Origin: Pagrus major
Lineage: Eukaryota > Chordata > Actinopteri > Spariformes > Sparidae
DNA length: 64,000 nucleotides
Assembly: GCF_040436345.1 (NCBI RefSeq)
Contig: NC_133220.1
Coordinates: 11,167,664-11,231,663, forward strand
Reading direction: 5' to 3'
Part shown: one piece after another, positions 1 through 10,084 of the stretch
How the letters are laid out: each line of letters opens with the position of its first letter
Numbering within the stretch: the stretch's first letter is position 1
Program-made: the position numbers and the translations under genes
Notes under the pieces: model-generated
What the model saw: only the letters and a program-made list of their open reading frames with translations
Told to the model about the DNA's origin: nothing
Database searches by the model: none

Positions 1-2672
1 TTCAGGAGTGACCAGGGTTAGATTTACAGCAGCACCTGAGGACAAACAAACACACAGTTAGTACTGAAGTCACAATCATGTTTTCATTCATAACACACAA
101 AAACATTCCCCGCAACTATCATTACAATATTAGAAAGTCCATTTGTATAGCTAATCTACACACAGACAAGACAAATGCTCAATTTAAAGTAGCTTCAGTC
201 ATGATGATTGAGGGGGATTACTTCAAGAGAATAACATTAAAAAACATCATAAAAGGAAAATGAGAAACAAGCCAAACACAAGACAAGAGAACAAATGAGG
301 AGGGTAATGAATATAGAAGAAGATGCAAACATCGAAGGAGACAGTTTATGATAACAGGGCCCACATTGTGTGGAGAAAACTTGAAGAAAGGAAATCTGTG
401 TCTATTGAAAGGCTCCAAGTCAGTAAGTAGGTTAATGACAACAACAGACAAGAGAAATGAAGAGGTGTTAGTGACAGGACAGACCTAATCCTCCACTATG
501 TACACTGTCTGCAGACTATGGGCAAGCTTAAAAATGAATCTGAAGTGAATTTAAGTTTATTTCACATCAGTTTTTAAGATCAACCAAAGTCTGCCAGGGC
601 ACAATTCATTGTCTAGAAAATGAGGATCTACAAGTTGACAGGACAGTGAAGAGACAGCCAAGAAGTTATTAACAAGTAGTCAAATAACAGAACAAATAGA
701 TGGCAAAACAAAAACTTGTGCCTATAGTTTTAAATAGAGCAATATTGTAAGAACCATTTAATGATTTGCCTCCAGCGTGGCTGCGCCTTATCGGCTAGCC
801 TTCAATATCCCAGGGGGACCCAGTCTGTAATATGAAAAACACAGATGCAAACAAACAGCATTCCTCACACAAGCAGAGACCCAGACTAAAAAGGTCTCGA
901 TTTTCCTCATATTTAACTATGACCACAAGATTTCACTTTTCCTGTTCTACATCACATCAACACAACTGATCTTTAAAACAGGACATGTGTTTTACTGCAT
1001 GAATGCTATTAAAAAACACCAGAGCTTAAAAAAGGTCCAATTTGGAAGAAAGTTGATTTTGGTTTCTTGTTTCCAACTCTTCAAATACTGTCGCTTTGGG
1101 ATTGTAGGTCGGGTTAGCTGCCATCCCGAAGTGTATTTGGCGAGTTGGGAATGAGACTCGAAAATCAACTTTCTTAATAAATTGGACCTTGAAAGCTGCA
1201 AAACCATGTTGGGCCACCTCTCTTTTATAACTTACTTCCTCTTATGGCTATATTGTTGTATAAATCAAGCAACCCATGCACTCAAAATACACGATCTGAA
1301 TCTGAGTTGTACTGAGTTATAAACATTTAATCAATGTTCAGCCTCACCATTAGAAGGATCTACTATATCTATTCATCTCCTACATGTTCTGGCCTACTGG
1401 TTAATAATATTCAGAAGCGTATGAATCTTACCTCTGTACATTCCAAAGTAACCCTCTGATCGAACTGTCTTGACAAGGCAGTCCATCCTACGAAACAAGA
1501 AAGAGGAAAATATAAGTGGTATGAAACATTGAAGTTTAAGTTGACTGAAAAAGAAAGAAACATTAAAATATTTTACAGAAGCTTTATCATTTAAATAAAT
1601 GAATTATCACAATGACAGTAATGGTAATGGTGCCTGCTCTGAGCAACTAAGAAGGGGAGGGGTAAATAGAGCAGTAAATTTCCATCCTTCAGAGACTTTG
1701 GATCGACTCATTGGAGAGGAATGAAGAGGATGAAGTCATTATTGTCTATCGCATCAGGAATGTCCCTAATTCTACACGTCCATCCTGACGCCCAGCATGT
1801 GTCATTGCAGGATTAGCAGTAATAGTACTGGATTATACATGGATGTAGACAAGATTTGGAAATAAGTGTGTTGTCATGCAGGACAACACACTTACAACAA
1901 CAACAGTGACTAAAAATACTCACATGCTCTTGTAGACCTGCTGACCGTGTCTCTGATTCTGCAACCTGGTCTTTGCCAGGTCAATGGGGAAGACACAAGT
2001 AACCCCAACAATGCCAGCAATACCTCCATTAATGAGCTTGGCTGGGAGGCTGAAAGGAGAGGACAAAAAAAGAATGTCAACACATAGTAATACATTTTAT
2101 TTACATAACGCTTTTCAAAGTGGAAAATAAAACATCAGAGATAATCATAAATATGATAATGAATCCTTAACTGTAAAATTGTGAAAAAAAGAAAAGACCT
2201 TTAATAAGGGGTTGAAATGAAAATGTCATGTTCAAAAGGTGCACTATGTAGTTTTGGGGAAGAAATTGTAATCAGAAGCGAAAGATCTTCATTGACTGAT
2301 TTTTAAAATATATATTTGATGGGCCCTGCCACCTCTCTAGCTTCAAGGACCTTGTTTTCCTCTGAGAACAGCTTGTTTAATCACTCATGGAAAAAATACA
2401 TATTTCTGATTTGGTATAATTACCTTGTTAATATCATAAATATTGAAATTCTGAGTTTGAATTTCTTCTCCAAATCTACATAGTACCCCTTTCAAATAAC
2501 TGTTTTTCTCACAGTAAAAAAACAAACAAACAGTAAACAGTTATTCTCTCAATTATTCATCTTGACACCATCAAAATTCCCCCTGGGGAAAGTCCTTAAA
2601 ATGTTTTGCTTAGTCCAACCAACAGTAAAAAAGAAAATGAATTAAGACTTACCTAATCTGTTGCTGAGACAT
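1..2672 (-). CDS. slc25a22: Mitochondrial glutamate carrier, slc25a22-like (5' part, truncated by window edge)
   Basis: This encodes the N-terminal quarter of a mitochondrial inner-membrane carrier of the glutamate/H+ symporter type (SLC25A22/SLC25A18). Coding exons on the minus strand are 2672-2653 (ATG and six codons), 2049-1924, 1487-1432 and 35-1, where the gene runs off the window. All junctions are GT-AG and the phases join. The joined protein begins [19 protein letters not shown] and carries the first carrier signature [10 protein letters not shown] (PxDxxKxRxQ class). It then reads [10 protein letters not shown] and [11 protein letters not shown], which are hallmark stretches of glutamate carriers. 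Two of six expected membrane helices are covered. The start lies in an exon with about 85 nt of 5' UTR (2757-2653). The sequence reads closer to SLC25A22 than to SLC25A18 as I recall both, but only the N-terminus is visible, so the paralog is a judgement. The carrier family is certain. Confidence 0.88.
1032..1190. mobile_element. Foldback MITE (near-complete palindrome)
   Basis: The whole segment is one long inverted repeat. The left end AAGGTCCAATTT followed by AAGAAAGTTGATTTT is mirrored at the right end. The homology continues inward through CCAACTC, CAAATAC and GGGAT to a loop of roughly 20 bp near 1110. Arms are about 70 nt with a few mismatches. It lies in intron 3 of the slc25a22-like gene. 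It is a non-autonomous DNA-transposon or foldback element; the family is not assigned. Confidence 0.7.
2232..2496. mobile_element. MITE with 30-bp terminal inverted repeats and TTCAAA target duplication
   Basis: The left terminus AGGTGCACTATGTAGTTTTG and the right terminus are inverted copies of each other over about 30 bp (ACTATGTAG and GAAGAAAT blocks conserved). TTCAAA stands directly outside both ends (2232-2237 and 2491-2496) as a probable target-site duplication. The 250-bp body is AT-rich with no coding capacity. It lies in intron 2 of the slc25a22-like gene. It resembles the hAT-derived small elements common in fish genomes; that assignment is inference. Confidence 0.7.
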
Positions 2673-3427
2673 GATGACTTTGAATTAGATGAAGGTAGAC
2701 GTGTAAAAGTAGTGATGTAGGTCCAGGTGCTCTTCAGTCAGATCAATGAATAGAGTCCTAAGACAGAGAAAGCGGAAGTCACTTGGAGTTTGGGGGGGGG
2801 AAGGTTGGCAGAGCTTATCCTGCTGCAGCTCAGAGGCTTTGGCTTATCTACACACCACACAGGGTCATGTGACTGTGACGTAGCAGCTCTGCTAGTTGTA
2901 ACATGAGTCGTACAACCCGTGGGCGTGTCTTAGCTCACATACCGGAACACCATACATGGGCATTACCGCCTTTCATACATTCTTGATAATGGCACTAATC
3001 TAGCTGAATGTCTAAGAAACGTCGGCGTGCAGGCAGTGGCGTTAACTTCTTCCAAGTTTTATAAAATAGCATCAATGCAGATCGACGAGATGATGAGAAA
3101 GAGCTTGGGTTTTTTTTTTCTTTAAATGCAAATATGATGCTTTAATGCATGTCAAATAAAAGGAGTAAAGGAATAAATCGAGTATCCTTCACTGCAGGCA
3201 GTTTTACTTAAATATTTAGGTTTAAAGAGCAGAAACAATTTCCGAGCATCCACGTCTCGTAACGTTACTCTCACTTTCAATCATAAGGTTAGCGGGCAGC
3301 GTTAGCTATGATGCTCATTCAGAACAATACCGTCCCTGAAAGCGAACAAGCTAGCTTTGGCGGACAACTTCCTGACTCTAACACGCACACTACGTCACTT
3401 AAACATGCATTTAAACATTTTACTCAC

Positions 3428-3540
3428 CAAAGTATTGTCTTGTAGTTATTCTTTATGCTTGTTTCGAGCCGTTGTGATAGTGTACCTCCGCTATCTTCGC
3501 CGGTTCCTCTGTGAGTAGACGTGACTGGAAATTTCCATTG
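3428..3540 (-). other. slc25a22: Untranslated first exon of the slc25a22-like gene
   Basis: On the minus strand the segment ends in a clear splice donor (TTTG|GTGAGTAA, GT at 3427-3426). The next acceptor is TCTTAG|GAC before 2757, which leads into the exon carrying the ATG. The upstream limit is an estimate from the position of the GC-rich promoter just above it. It contains no long open frame. It is an inference from splice signals and position, not from transcript data. Confidence 0.5.
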
Positions 3541-3730
3541 AATTTTATCGGCGGGGGCGGGGCGGGCTCAGTCAAGTCTGAACTATCGTTGAATTACGAC
3601 CAATCACCGAGCAGCTAACTTACATACTCGGATCTGATTGGCTGAATTGACCTGCCCCTTGCTTCATTGGTGAATAGACTGATCAATCAAACCGTCCGAC
3701 CAATCGTGTAGTTCAGGAGATTGTGAAGGG
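3541..3730 (-). promoter_or_regulatory. GC-box / CCAAT promoter of the slc25a22-like gene
   Basis: A GC-rich run at 3551-3569 contains overlapping GGGCGG/GGGGCGGGG Sp1-type boxes. Several CCAAT motifs follow within 150 bp on either strand (near 3600, 3637, 3666 and 3700). This sits directly upstream of the inferred first exon and is the only CpG-rich patch in the left 8 kb. There is no TATA box. This fits a housekeeping promoter for a mitochondrial carrier. No divergent plus-strand gene is evident. Confidence 0.55.
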
Positions 3731-4029
3731 CAGAGCCATTGTCAAGAGCGTAATTTAAGAGGAAAACCATTCATTGAGGAACTTTAAATTATTTTAATTA
3801 TAAAAGTTAAAGATTAGCTGTGTACACATGTTTAAGGCTAGACATACCTTTGGAGAGATTATCGTAAAGTAGGTGAAGGGGTCAGAGCGTCATTTCCCAA
3901 ATGGATTTTAAGATTAGGATGATCTTGCTCCCATAGTACGTCTCGTGGTTAAAACCTAATGGCATTAAGATCACTCTGCTAAGCTTGCTGGCTACACCAT
4001 TAGGATCTATTCTACTTAGAGGTTGGTAG

Positions 4030-4210
4030 TAGTAGTACTAAGTAACTAAATACTGACTAAATACACAAATACACTGAAGGAGGCTACAACTGTGAGGTAC
4101 TTTTACTTTACTGAGTACTTTGTACTTCTTCTCCACTAAATTACAGGGTGAAATACTATAGTTGATATTCCTCAACATTTGTCGGCCATAGTTGCTAGTT
4201 ACTTTACAGA
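4030..4210. repeat. Teleost interspersed repeat, 'ACTTTTACTTTACTGAGTA' family, fragment
   Basis: The text GAGGTACTTTTACTTTACTG with TTTGTACTTCTTCTCCACTA belongs to the same dispersed family seen at about 29780-29890, 31205-31680 and 63395-63890 in this window. That family is built from repeated GTACTT/AAGTAC words. This copy is partial and runs into the LINE fragment to its right. Confidence 0.55.
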
Positions 4211-4244
4211 TTAGGATTTCCCATAAAAACACATCATCACTTTA

Positions 4245-4920
4245 TAAAATGTCAGAATCAGCTTTAATGGCCAAGTAGGAGTGCAAATAAAATACATTTG
4301 ACACATTTTTTTCATTGCTCTTAATGCACTTACACAGGAATAGTCATGGCAGCTATGAACAAGGACAATAAACATGACTATTAAGTGCACAGTGTGTAGA
4401 AATATACTGTATAGAAGACAACAATGGCCAGAAACATAAATAAAACTATATACATGTAAAGTGTTCTGTAAGTTCTCAGCAATACAAAGAAATACATAGC
4501 AGTGCAAAGAAATAAACAATAAATGGATGTTCATGATGTACAATATATACATGTAGACATGTCTGTAAACATTTATAGTGAGTGAGTTCAAAGTGTCTTT
4601 CAGGAATATTGGTTTGCAGCTAGATCGTAAAAAATAAATGAAAAAAATACAAAAACCCCACAAACAACAGGACACAGCTGATGCAGAGTGATTCAAGGAC
4701 CTCAGTGTCAAGGTCAGGTAAGTGCATCACAGAGAACACACTGGATTATTGCAGTGAAGAACCGGACCAGCAGCTCCTGAGGCAGGCTGAACTTCCTGAG
4801 GTGGCGCAGGAGGTATAAATCACTGTCTGTATGCAGACAAGCCACCACCCTGGATGTGGCCGATGACCTATTGTTTTCTGGTGTCGGAATGTCCTTTGGG
4901 GCTTTTCTATACACGTGCTG
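4245..4920 (-). mobile_element. Non-LTR retrotransposon fragment (C-terminal part of a CR1/L2/Rex-type reverse transcriptase plus 3' tail)
   Basis: On the minus strand around 4914-4714 the translation contains LYLLRHLRKFSLPQELLVRF followed by FTAIIQCVLC. This matches the conserved stretch just after the reverse-transcriptase core in CR1/L2/Rex-type LINEs. The adjoining 450 bp (4711-4250) is AT-rich, ends in the common fish repeat text 'gtcagaatcagctttaatggcc', and would be the 3' end. The element is 5'-truncated, as is normal for LINE insertions, and has no functional enzyme. Confidence 0.6.
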
Positions 4921-7900
4921 GCCTTGACTCGGTTTGACCCGGCACTTCAGCCCAGTGCATCAGGGTTTTGCTTTTCCAGTTGTGTTTTTAACTGATGATG
5001 TGCTTGTATTGAATAGTGGTCAAGGGAGAGGCTGTAAATACTCGTTCTCCCTGTTATATAATTAAAGAGCAGTCTATACTGGTAATGGAAATGCAAATCA
5101 GTGTTGCATGTGTTGACTCGGCGTTGCCAAAAGTGCCACTGGCAGAAAGGCCCCGTTTCATTCCTTCTGACACTGAAGCAGGGTCAAAAACCTGTTTTTC
5201 AACTTCTGGGTGTCGTCTTTCTTTGCTAATCTAAATCTCCTTGTCTGTGTTTCTGGTGCGGCTGCACAGAATTCTGTCCCCACTCCGGTAGGCCTCATCC
5301 TTGGCCTAACAAAGCTGCGAACCAAGGTTTATTGCTGTTGTATGTGCAAAAGGATTTAGTTGGCACACATATCCTCACAAAAACTGATGCAAGATCTCAG
5401 TCAGTGAGTTAATCCAGGACTCCAGCAGCAGCCTCAAAAACACTCCACCCAGTGTTGTCAAATTCCAGTTTTGCCCTGTTGTTCCACCTCCTCACAGCTT
5501 TGACCACAGGATTTGCAGGTTTTCAGTTCTGCCTGCAATCAGAGAAAGCTGCGCAGGGGACTCACCAAGCCAGGTTTAGGTGAACACCGACAGCTGCTGC
5601 ACCTCCATCTTGTAGGTCTGTAAACACACAAAAAACTATTAGATACGTAAATCTGATTGGGGCCATTTTCCTGAATTAAGAGTAATTTGAATTTGGTGCC
5701 TTTATCTTCATTTTGCTGACAATACTTCCAAGATTCTACTAAAGTAAGGTTTTAAACACAGGACTAAGGAATATATTTTAATTGTGTGGTTGGCAAGTAT
5801 CTGAATACAGTACTACTTACACCGTCAGCTGGCTCTGGTTTCTTCATGCCACCTTCAACAGGATAAATGTAGGTAGAGTAGCTGAGTTCTTACCCCCTCT
5901 ATTTACTCATTGTTGTCCTCAATGAAGGTACACATTATTCTTGACTACTCAACTCCCAGGTGTGGCTGTGTGCAACTGTGTGCATATGAAACAGGTTTGG
6001 ATGGAAGAGATATCAATGAATTCACCTCAGATAACTACGTAAACAAACATGGTCTATCTAGCAGGAACAAAAAGTACCCTATTGAATTACTCAAAGGGAT
6101 TTTTCCTGGGTTTAGAAAGACCGTCTGGTGAATTCTACTGGATAGGTTTCAAATGCAGGTGCTCATGTAGTAGCTGCATAATGTGGAAAATTACCAGGGC
6201 ATGACAAGACAAGAAGGCTTTTGTTGGCATTGAAAGTGGAGCATCGGAGGTAACGGTGTTGAATCTATAGACACATTCCAGGGGTTTAGGACCTGTCTTT
6301 TACTGTTAATACATGACTGACACTAAAAGGTTGTGTAACAGAAAGGTTGTGTAACAGAATGATCTACAAGTCATGTTTGCAGCCTTGCATATAGTCAGCA
6401 TCTCCTACTTACATCACTATCCTATCCATATGTTCTTGGGTTGTTTTGATCAGACTCTTTTGTATTTAAGCGTTTGTCTGATTGGTAAACATCTTGCCAT
6501 CCCGTTTTCTTTGAATAAAAGACAACTCAGGAATCAGATAATATGGGATCACATTAACAGCACCAAAGTAGGAGAAAAGATTACCTGGGGGACCCACTCG
6601 TGACTCGAAAATGTTGAGAGCCACTGTCTTAGTTTAGCATGTTAGCAGTCTATCATTACTAATAGCACTAATTCATGCACTACATGAAAAGTCAAAAAAT
6701 CCCCAAAGTCTGTAGGATTTATGGATGTCTGCACTAAATGTAATCTCAATCTGTCAAATAGTTAGCAATATTTCAGCTGGTTTCAACCTACTGTCTGATC
6801 AACATTGGCGTCTCTGGAGCCGCCAACACAGCGACAACGTTTCCCACATTTTTTCCAGTTGAATAAACACAACACAAACAAAAGTGTGTGGTTTGTCTGA
6901 ATGAAAGAGTGGTCGGTATGTGGGGCATATAGCTGATTCTTTTGGAGTGCTGATGGAAGCAAATTCCATTTCATCCACTGCTTTATCCATTAGGGTATTA
7001 GGGTTTTCAAAACACCACCACACAGGGAATTTCAGCTGGGCAATTCAGACCATTGTGCTTGATTGTAGAGTCAAATCAGCTCAACTGTTTGTGTATAAAG
7101 CATAACTAACCCTCCATTTATGTGGATGTACAGCTCATTTGTATTGGACATATTTTTTGAACATTCATGAGAAAATAAATCTCAATACAGACATGTGTAT
7201 TAAATCTGATAAATATGACAGTCCTTTGCAGACAGTTTGCAGACAAAAGGCTTCTACTGAATTATCTACCTGAAGATATAAACAAGTACAAAATCTATTT
7301 CTTAACTCAGTTTTAACAGTTAAACACTATGGAAGCCCGTTTCTGCGGGTAAAACAAGAAGATGATGAAAACTAAGCTTAATGAAAAAAAAAAACCCAGG
7401 TCATAATTATGAGATAAAAGTCAAAATTATGTGATAAAGTCAAATTTATGATTAAAAGCCAAACATATGAGATTAGAAATGATCAGGACAACAAAAGGAC
7501 AACAAATCTACAAGTGGATATAATACTCCACCATCTTGTCAGCTGACTGTCTGCAAGGTTAAACAGAGTGTCGGGTTGACATAAGTTGTACAAGCTTCCC
7601 CCGGGTTATAGTGATTCAGCATTTTACAAACTGGTTTTCAGTCCATACTCTTACAAACCACCCTCAAGGTTGCTTCAAGTTGTGTAATTCTATAAATCAC
7701 GTCATGGAAACAGTGGCAGAGGTATAAGTTGAAAAGGGGAGTGATCCAGATGATGATTACTCCTATTAACTCATGAAATTAAGACTGTCTCTGCCTGTGT
7801 GATGTTTTGCGGGCTTTCGGTTATATTTCATTTTACTATTTTGATAAAAATACTTTAATAGCGACAAGTAACTGTTTATTTTTAATCAACACAGAAGAAA

Positions 7901-8700
7901 ACGTCACTGACAGAAGAAGGCTGTAGTATCCATAAGTGACTAAATAGAAAATAAGGAGATGAGGTGGCACATGTCACAGAGCTCCACATGATGGACTTAT
8001 ACATACTCCCACTCTGAACCGCTGAGCTATTAATAAGCTCCAGCTGTCTTCCCAAATTCCCTTTGTGAATGGGAAACTACACACATAAACTCTACTTGGG
8101 CTGATATAAAATTACTCAGCTACAAACACACACTGCGAATTTAGTTTTTGGTGACTCTTCTACGTGCGTTGTGCCTGATCATTGTGGTTCAACATCTTCA
8201 CTGATAATCCATTTAAAAAGAGTTGTGTCAACAATCATGTGCCTTCCAGAATGACTACTGGTGCAAATATAGTATCTTGAGGTGACATTGTGGAGCGTCA
8301 TGGCCTTGTGTTTGTTATGTAGTAAACAGAAAGCCATAGTCCGGCACAGGATGTCATTAAGTCATGTGCAGCTTAGTAAGAGAGCTATTTAGAGACTTCA
8401 GCTTTAATTGAATTGCATTCAGAGTATCCCTTCCACAGTAAACATAATAAGTCACACACACATGAGTGTACAGGGGGATAAATAATGGCACTAATGAAAA
8501 TACCCCACCCCCCCACCCCCATTGTTAACTGAGAAGCAGAGCTGCAGCAGAGATAAGTTGGGCAACGAAGACACAATAAAACAGGCTGGTACAAGAGATA
8601 ATACAGACAGGACAGACATTACAGTATCCATCACAAGGTTAAGGATGACGTGTGTCTCCTCACAAAACATTCATGAATCATGCAGTTTCCACCTGGTAAT
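4920..8700. other. Intergenic interval between the slc25a22-like gene and tshb
   Basis: About 3.8 kb with no protein gene I can support. Contents noted: a small exon-like segment at 5566-5617 (listed separately), a direct duplication of AAAGGTTGTGTAACAG at 6327-6358, AT-rich simple sequence near 7385-7460, and a C-rich tract (CCCCACCCCCCCACCCCC) at 8503-8520. ORFs of 60-76 codons here have no family resemblance and no coding-like composition. Confidence 0.5.
5566..5617 (-). other. Unassigned small exon-like segment
   Basis: On the minus strand a good acceptor (TGTTTACAG) is followed by 52 nt and a strong donor (CTTG|GTGAGTCC). The segment is richer in GC than its surroundings and holds ATGGAGGTGCAGCAGCTGTC, a frame that stops after ten codons (MEVQQLSVFT). 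It could be an untranslated or alternative exon, a C-terminal exon of an unrecognised gene, or chance. No partner exons were recognised. Confidence 0.2.
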
Positions 8701-8759
8701 TTAAGGAAAAAAAAGAAAAAAGAAAAGACAACAAGCTGAGAGCGCTAACTACAGGAGAA

Positions 8760-9841
8760 TCAGAACGGGATCATGTAGTTGCTCTGGTCAGGATACGGGT
8801 AGAGACGTCTGACTGGTTTGGTACACCGAGCTCCGGCCACGCTGGCCCTGTGTGCGCATTCATCGCTGTCAGTCCTGCAGGCCCCACAGTGGCAGCTGAG
8901 AGCCACGGGGTAGGTGAAGACAGGGTTGGCGCTGATGGGACAGCCGGGCAGCACGGCTGTGCGGTATTCCACTTTGTCATAAGTACAGCCTCTCTGGATA
9001 AGGAAGCGGGGGCCGAGTATGTCCCTCATGTTGCTGTCCTGCTCACCATACACAAACACATAAATGAACATTACACTTTCTTTAGGGCACTTCTGACCAA
9101 TACAAAGTGATATAAAATGTAAATAGTTGGAAAGTCTTACAAAGAGCCCCTTTAACTTTGTGGTAAATGTCATGATTTTATTGTAATGGGAACATTTTTT
9201 ATTCACAACTGCACATTTTTCAAAAGATTGCTTTAATCTGTTCTACTCTTTTCTTTCATGATTTCATACATTTACTAAATTTCACAATACAGGAAAAGAT
9301 GACATGCAATTTAATGTTAGAACTTAATTTTTGTGAATATTTTAGAATTCAGTCTGTACTTTTATTTTCTTGTATTGTGTTTGTGTATTTTATTCAATCA
9401 TTTTGTTTTTATATTTTCTGTTTTCTTTAATATAATTTGATTGTACCTTCCATTTACACTGTTTAACACTTTGGTTATCATAAAATGCAAATATTTGTTC
9501 ACTAATAAAGTTTTTTGGGGAAAAAAGGGTTACTAAACATTGATTCACACGATGGCAATGACATAAACTTTTACATGATTTCGCTTTCTGTCTGTCAATA
9601 TTTCTAGGTACTTTTTTCCACTATTAGAATGAATGAATGACAATACTATTCTTCACCATGAAGGACATACTGCACATACCCTTGAGTAGCAGAATCCCAT
9701 GCAGATGGTCGTGTTGATGGCCACACAGAAGTCACACTCTGGCCTCTCCACATACAGGGTGAAGTCAGTGGGTAAACACATGGGAACGGCTGGACTGAAG
9801 AGTAGAAAAAGGAGCCAGCAGTTGAACAGTGCAGTCTCCAT
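8760..9841 (-). CDS. tshb: Thyrotropin (TSH) beta subunit
   Basis: Complete 146-residue precursor of the beta chain of thyroid-stimulating hormone. It is secreted from pituitary thyrotropes as a heterodimer with the common glycoprotein alpha chain and acts on the TSH receptor. Coding exons are 9841-9680 (54 codons, ending CMGFCYSR) and 9038-8760 (starting DSNMRDILG, TGA stop at 8762-8760). Residues 1-20 form a hydrophobic signal peptide. The mature chain begins near CLPTDFTLYVERPECDFC. Twelve cysteines of the cystine-knot fold are present, including CXGXC (C47-M-G-F-C51), the PGCP turn, the SCHCGAC core, and the seat-belt cysteines in DECAHR and RCTKP. One N-glycosylation site, NTT, lies at residue 43. 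The intron sits at the same place as in other TSHB/FSHB genes, and NTTICMGFC and YPVALSC distinguish it from gonadotropin betas. It lies head-to-head with slc5a8l. Teleosts can carry two tshb copies; which one this is was not decided. Confidence 0.96.
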
Positions 9842-9975
9842 GTTCAGCGAGTGTTATTTTTTCCAAGCAATTCGGGACCTGCATGGGAAGAAAGATAAAA
9901 AGGACAAATTAACAACCAGATAACAGAAAGTTTGCAATCTTTAATGTTGTTTGTTCCGCTCTGAATGTGAGTCAC

Positions 9976-10016
9976 CTGCTCCAGAGATGCCAGTGCTTGC
10001 AGGCCTGTTGATGCCG
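9976..10016 (-). other. tshb: Untranslated first exon of tshb
   Basis: On the minus strand the stretch downstream of a TATA-like box ends at a donor GGAGCAG|GTGACTCAC (GT at 9975-9974). The next exon begins after the acceptor CCCATGCAG near 9878 and carries a short leader before the ATG at 9841. A short non-coding first exon is the usual arrangement for TSHB. The 5' limit is estimated from the TATA position. Confidence 0.55.
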
Positions 10017-10040
10017 TGAGTCTGAACATCCCGCTGAACA

Positions 10041-10082
10041 GTATTTATGTGAAGATCATATAATCCATCTTTATCCAAACTA
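10041..10082 (-). promoter_or_regulatory. tshb: tshb core promoter (TATA-like box, Pitx-type site)
   Basis: Read on the minus strand, ATAAATAC (10048-10041) lies about 25-30 bp above the inferred transcription start. Just upstream are GGATTA (the TAATCC bicoid/Pitx-type core, near 10060) and GGATAA (GATA-like, near 10075). Pituitary thyrotropin promoters are known to use Pit-1, GATA2 and Pitx factors. The sites are seen in sequence; their use is inferred. Confidence 0.45.
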
Positions 10083-10084
10083 GC

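Noticed and set aside
775-835. GC-richer patch with an acceptor-like TATTACAG on the minus strand inside the slc25a22-like gene
   Set aside because: Coding exons on either side (1432 and 35) already join in phase to the known protein, leaving no room for an extra exon, and no good donor follows it.
4211-4711. 166-codon minus-strand open frame
   Set aside because: It lies in the AT-rich 3' part of a LINE fragment. The translation is low-complexity hydrophobic text, not a gene.
8850-9110. 86-codon plus-strand frame opposite tshb
   Set aside because: It is the antisense shadow of tshb exon 3, a GC-rich coding exon.
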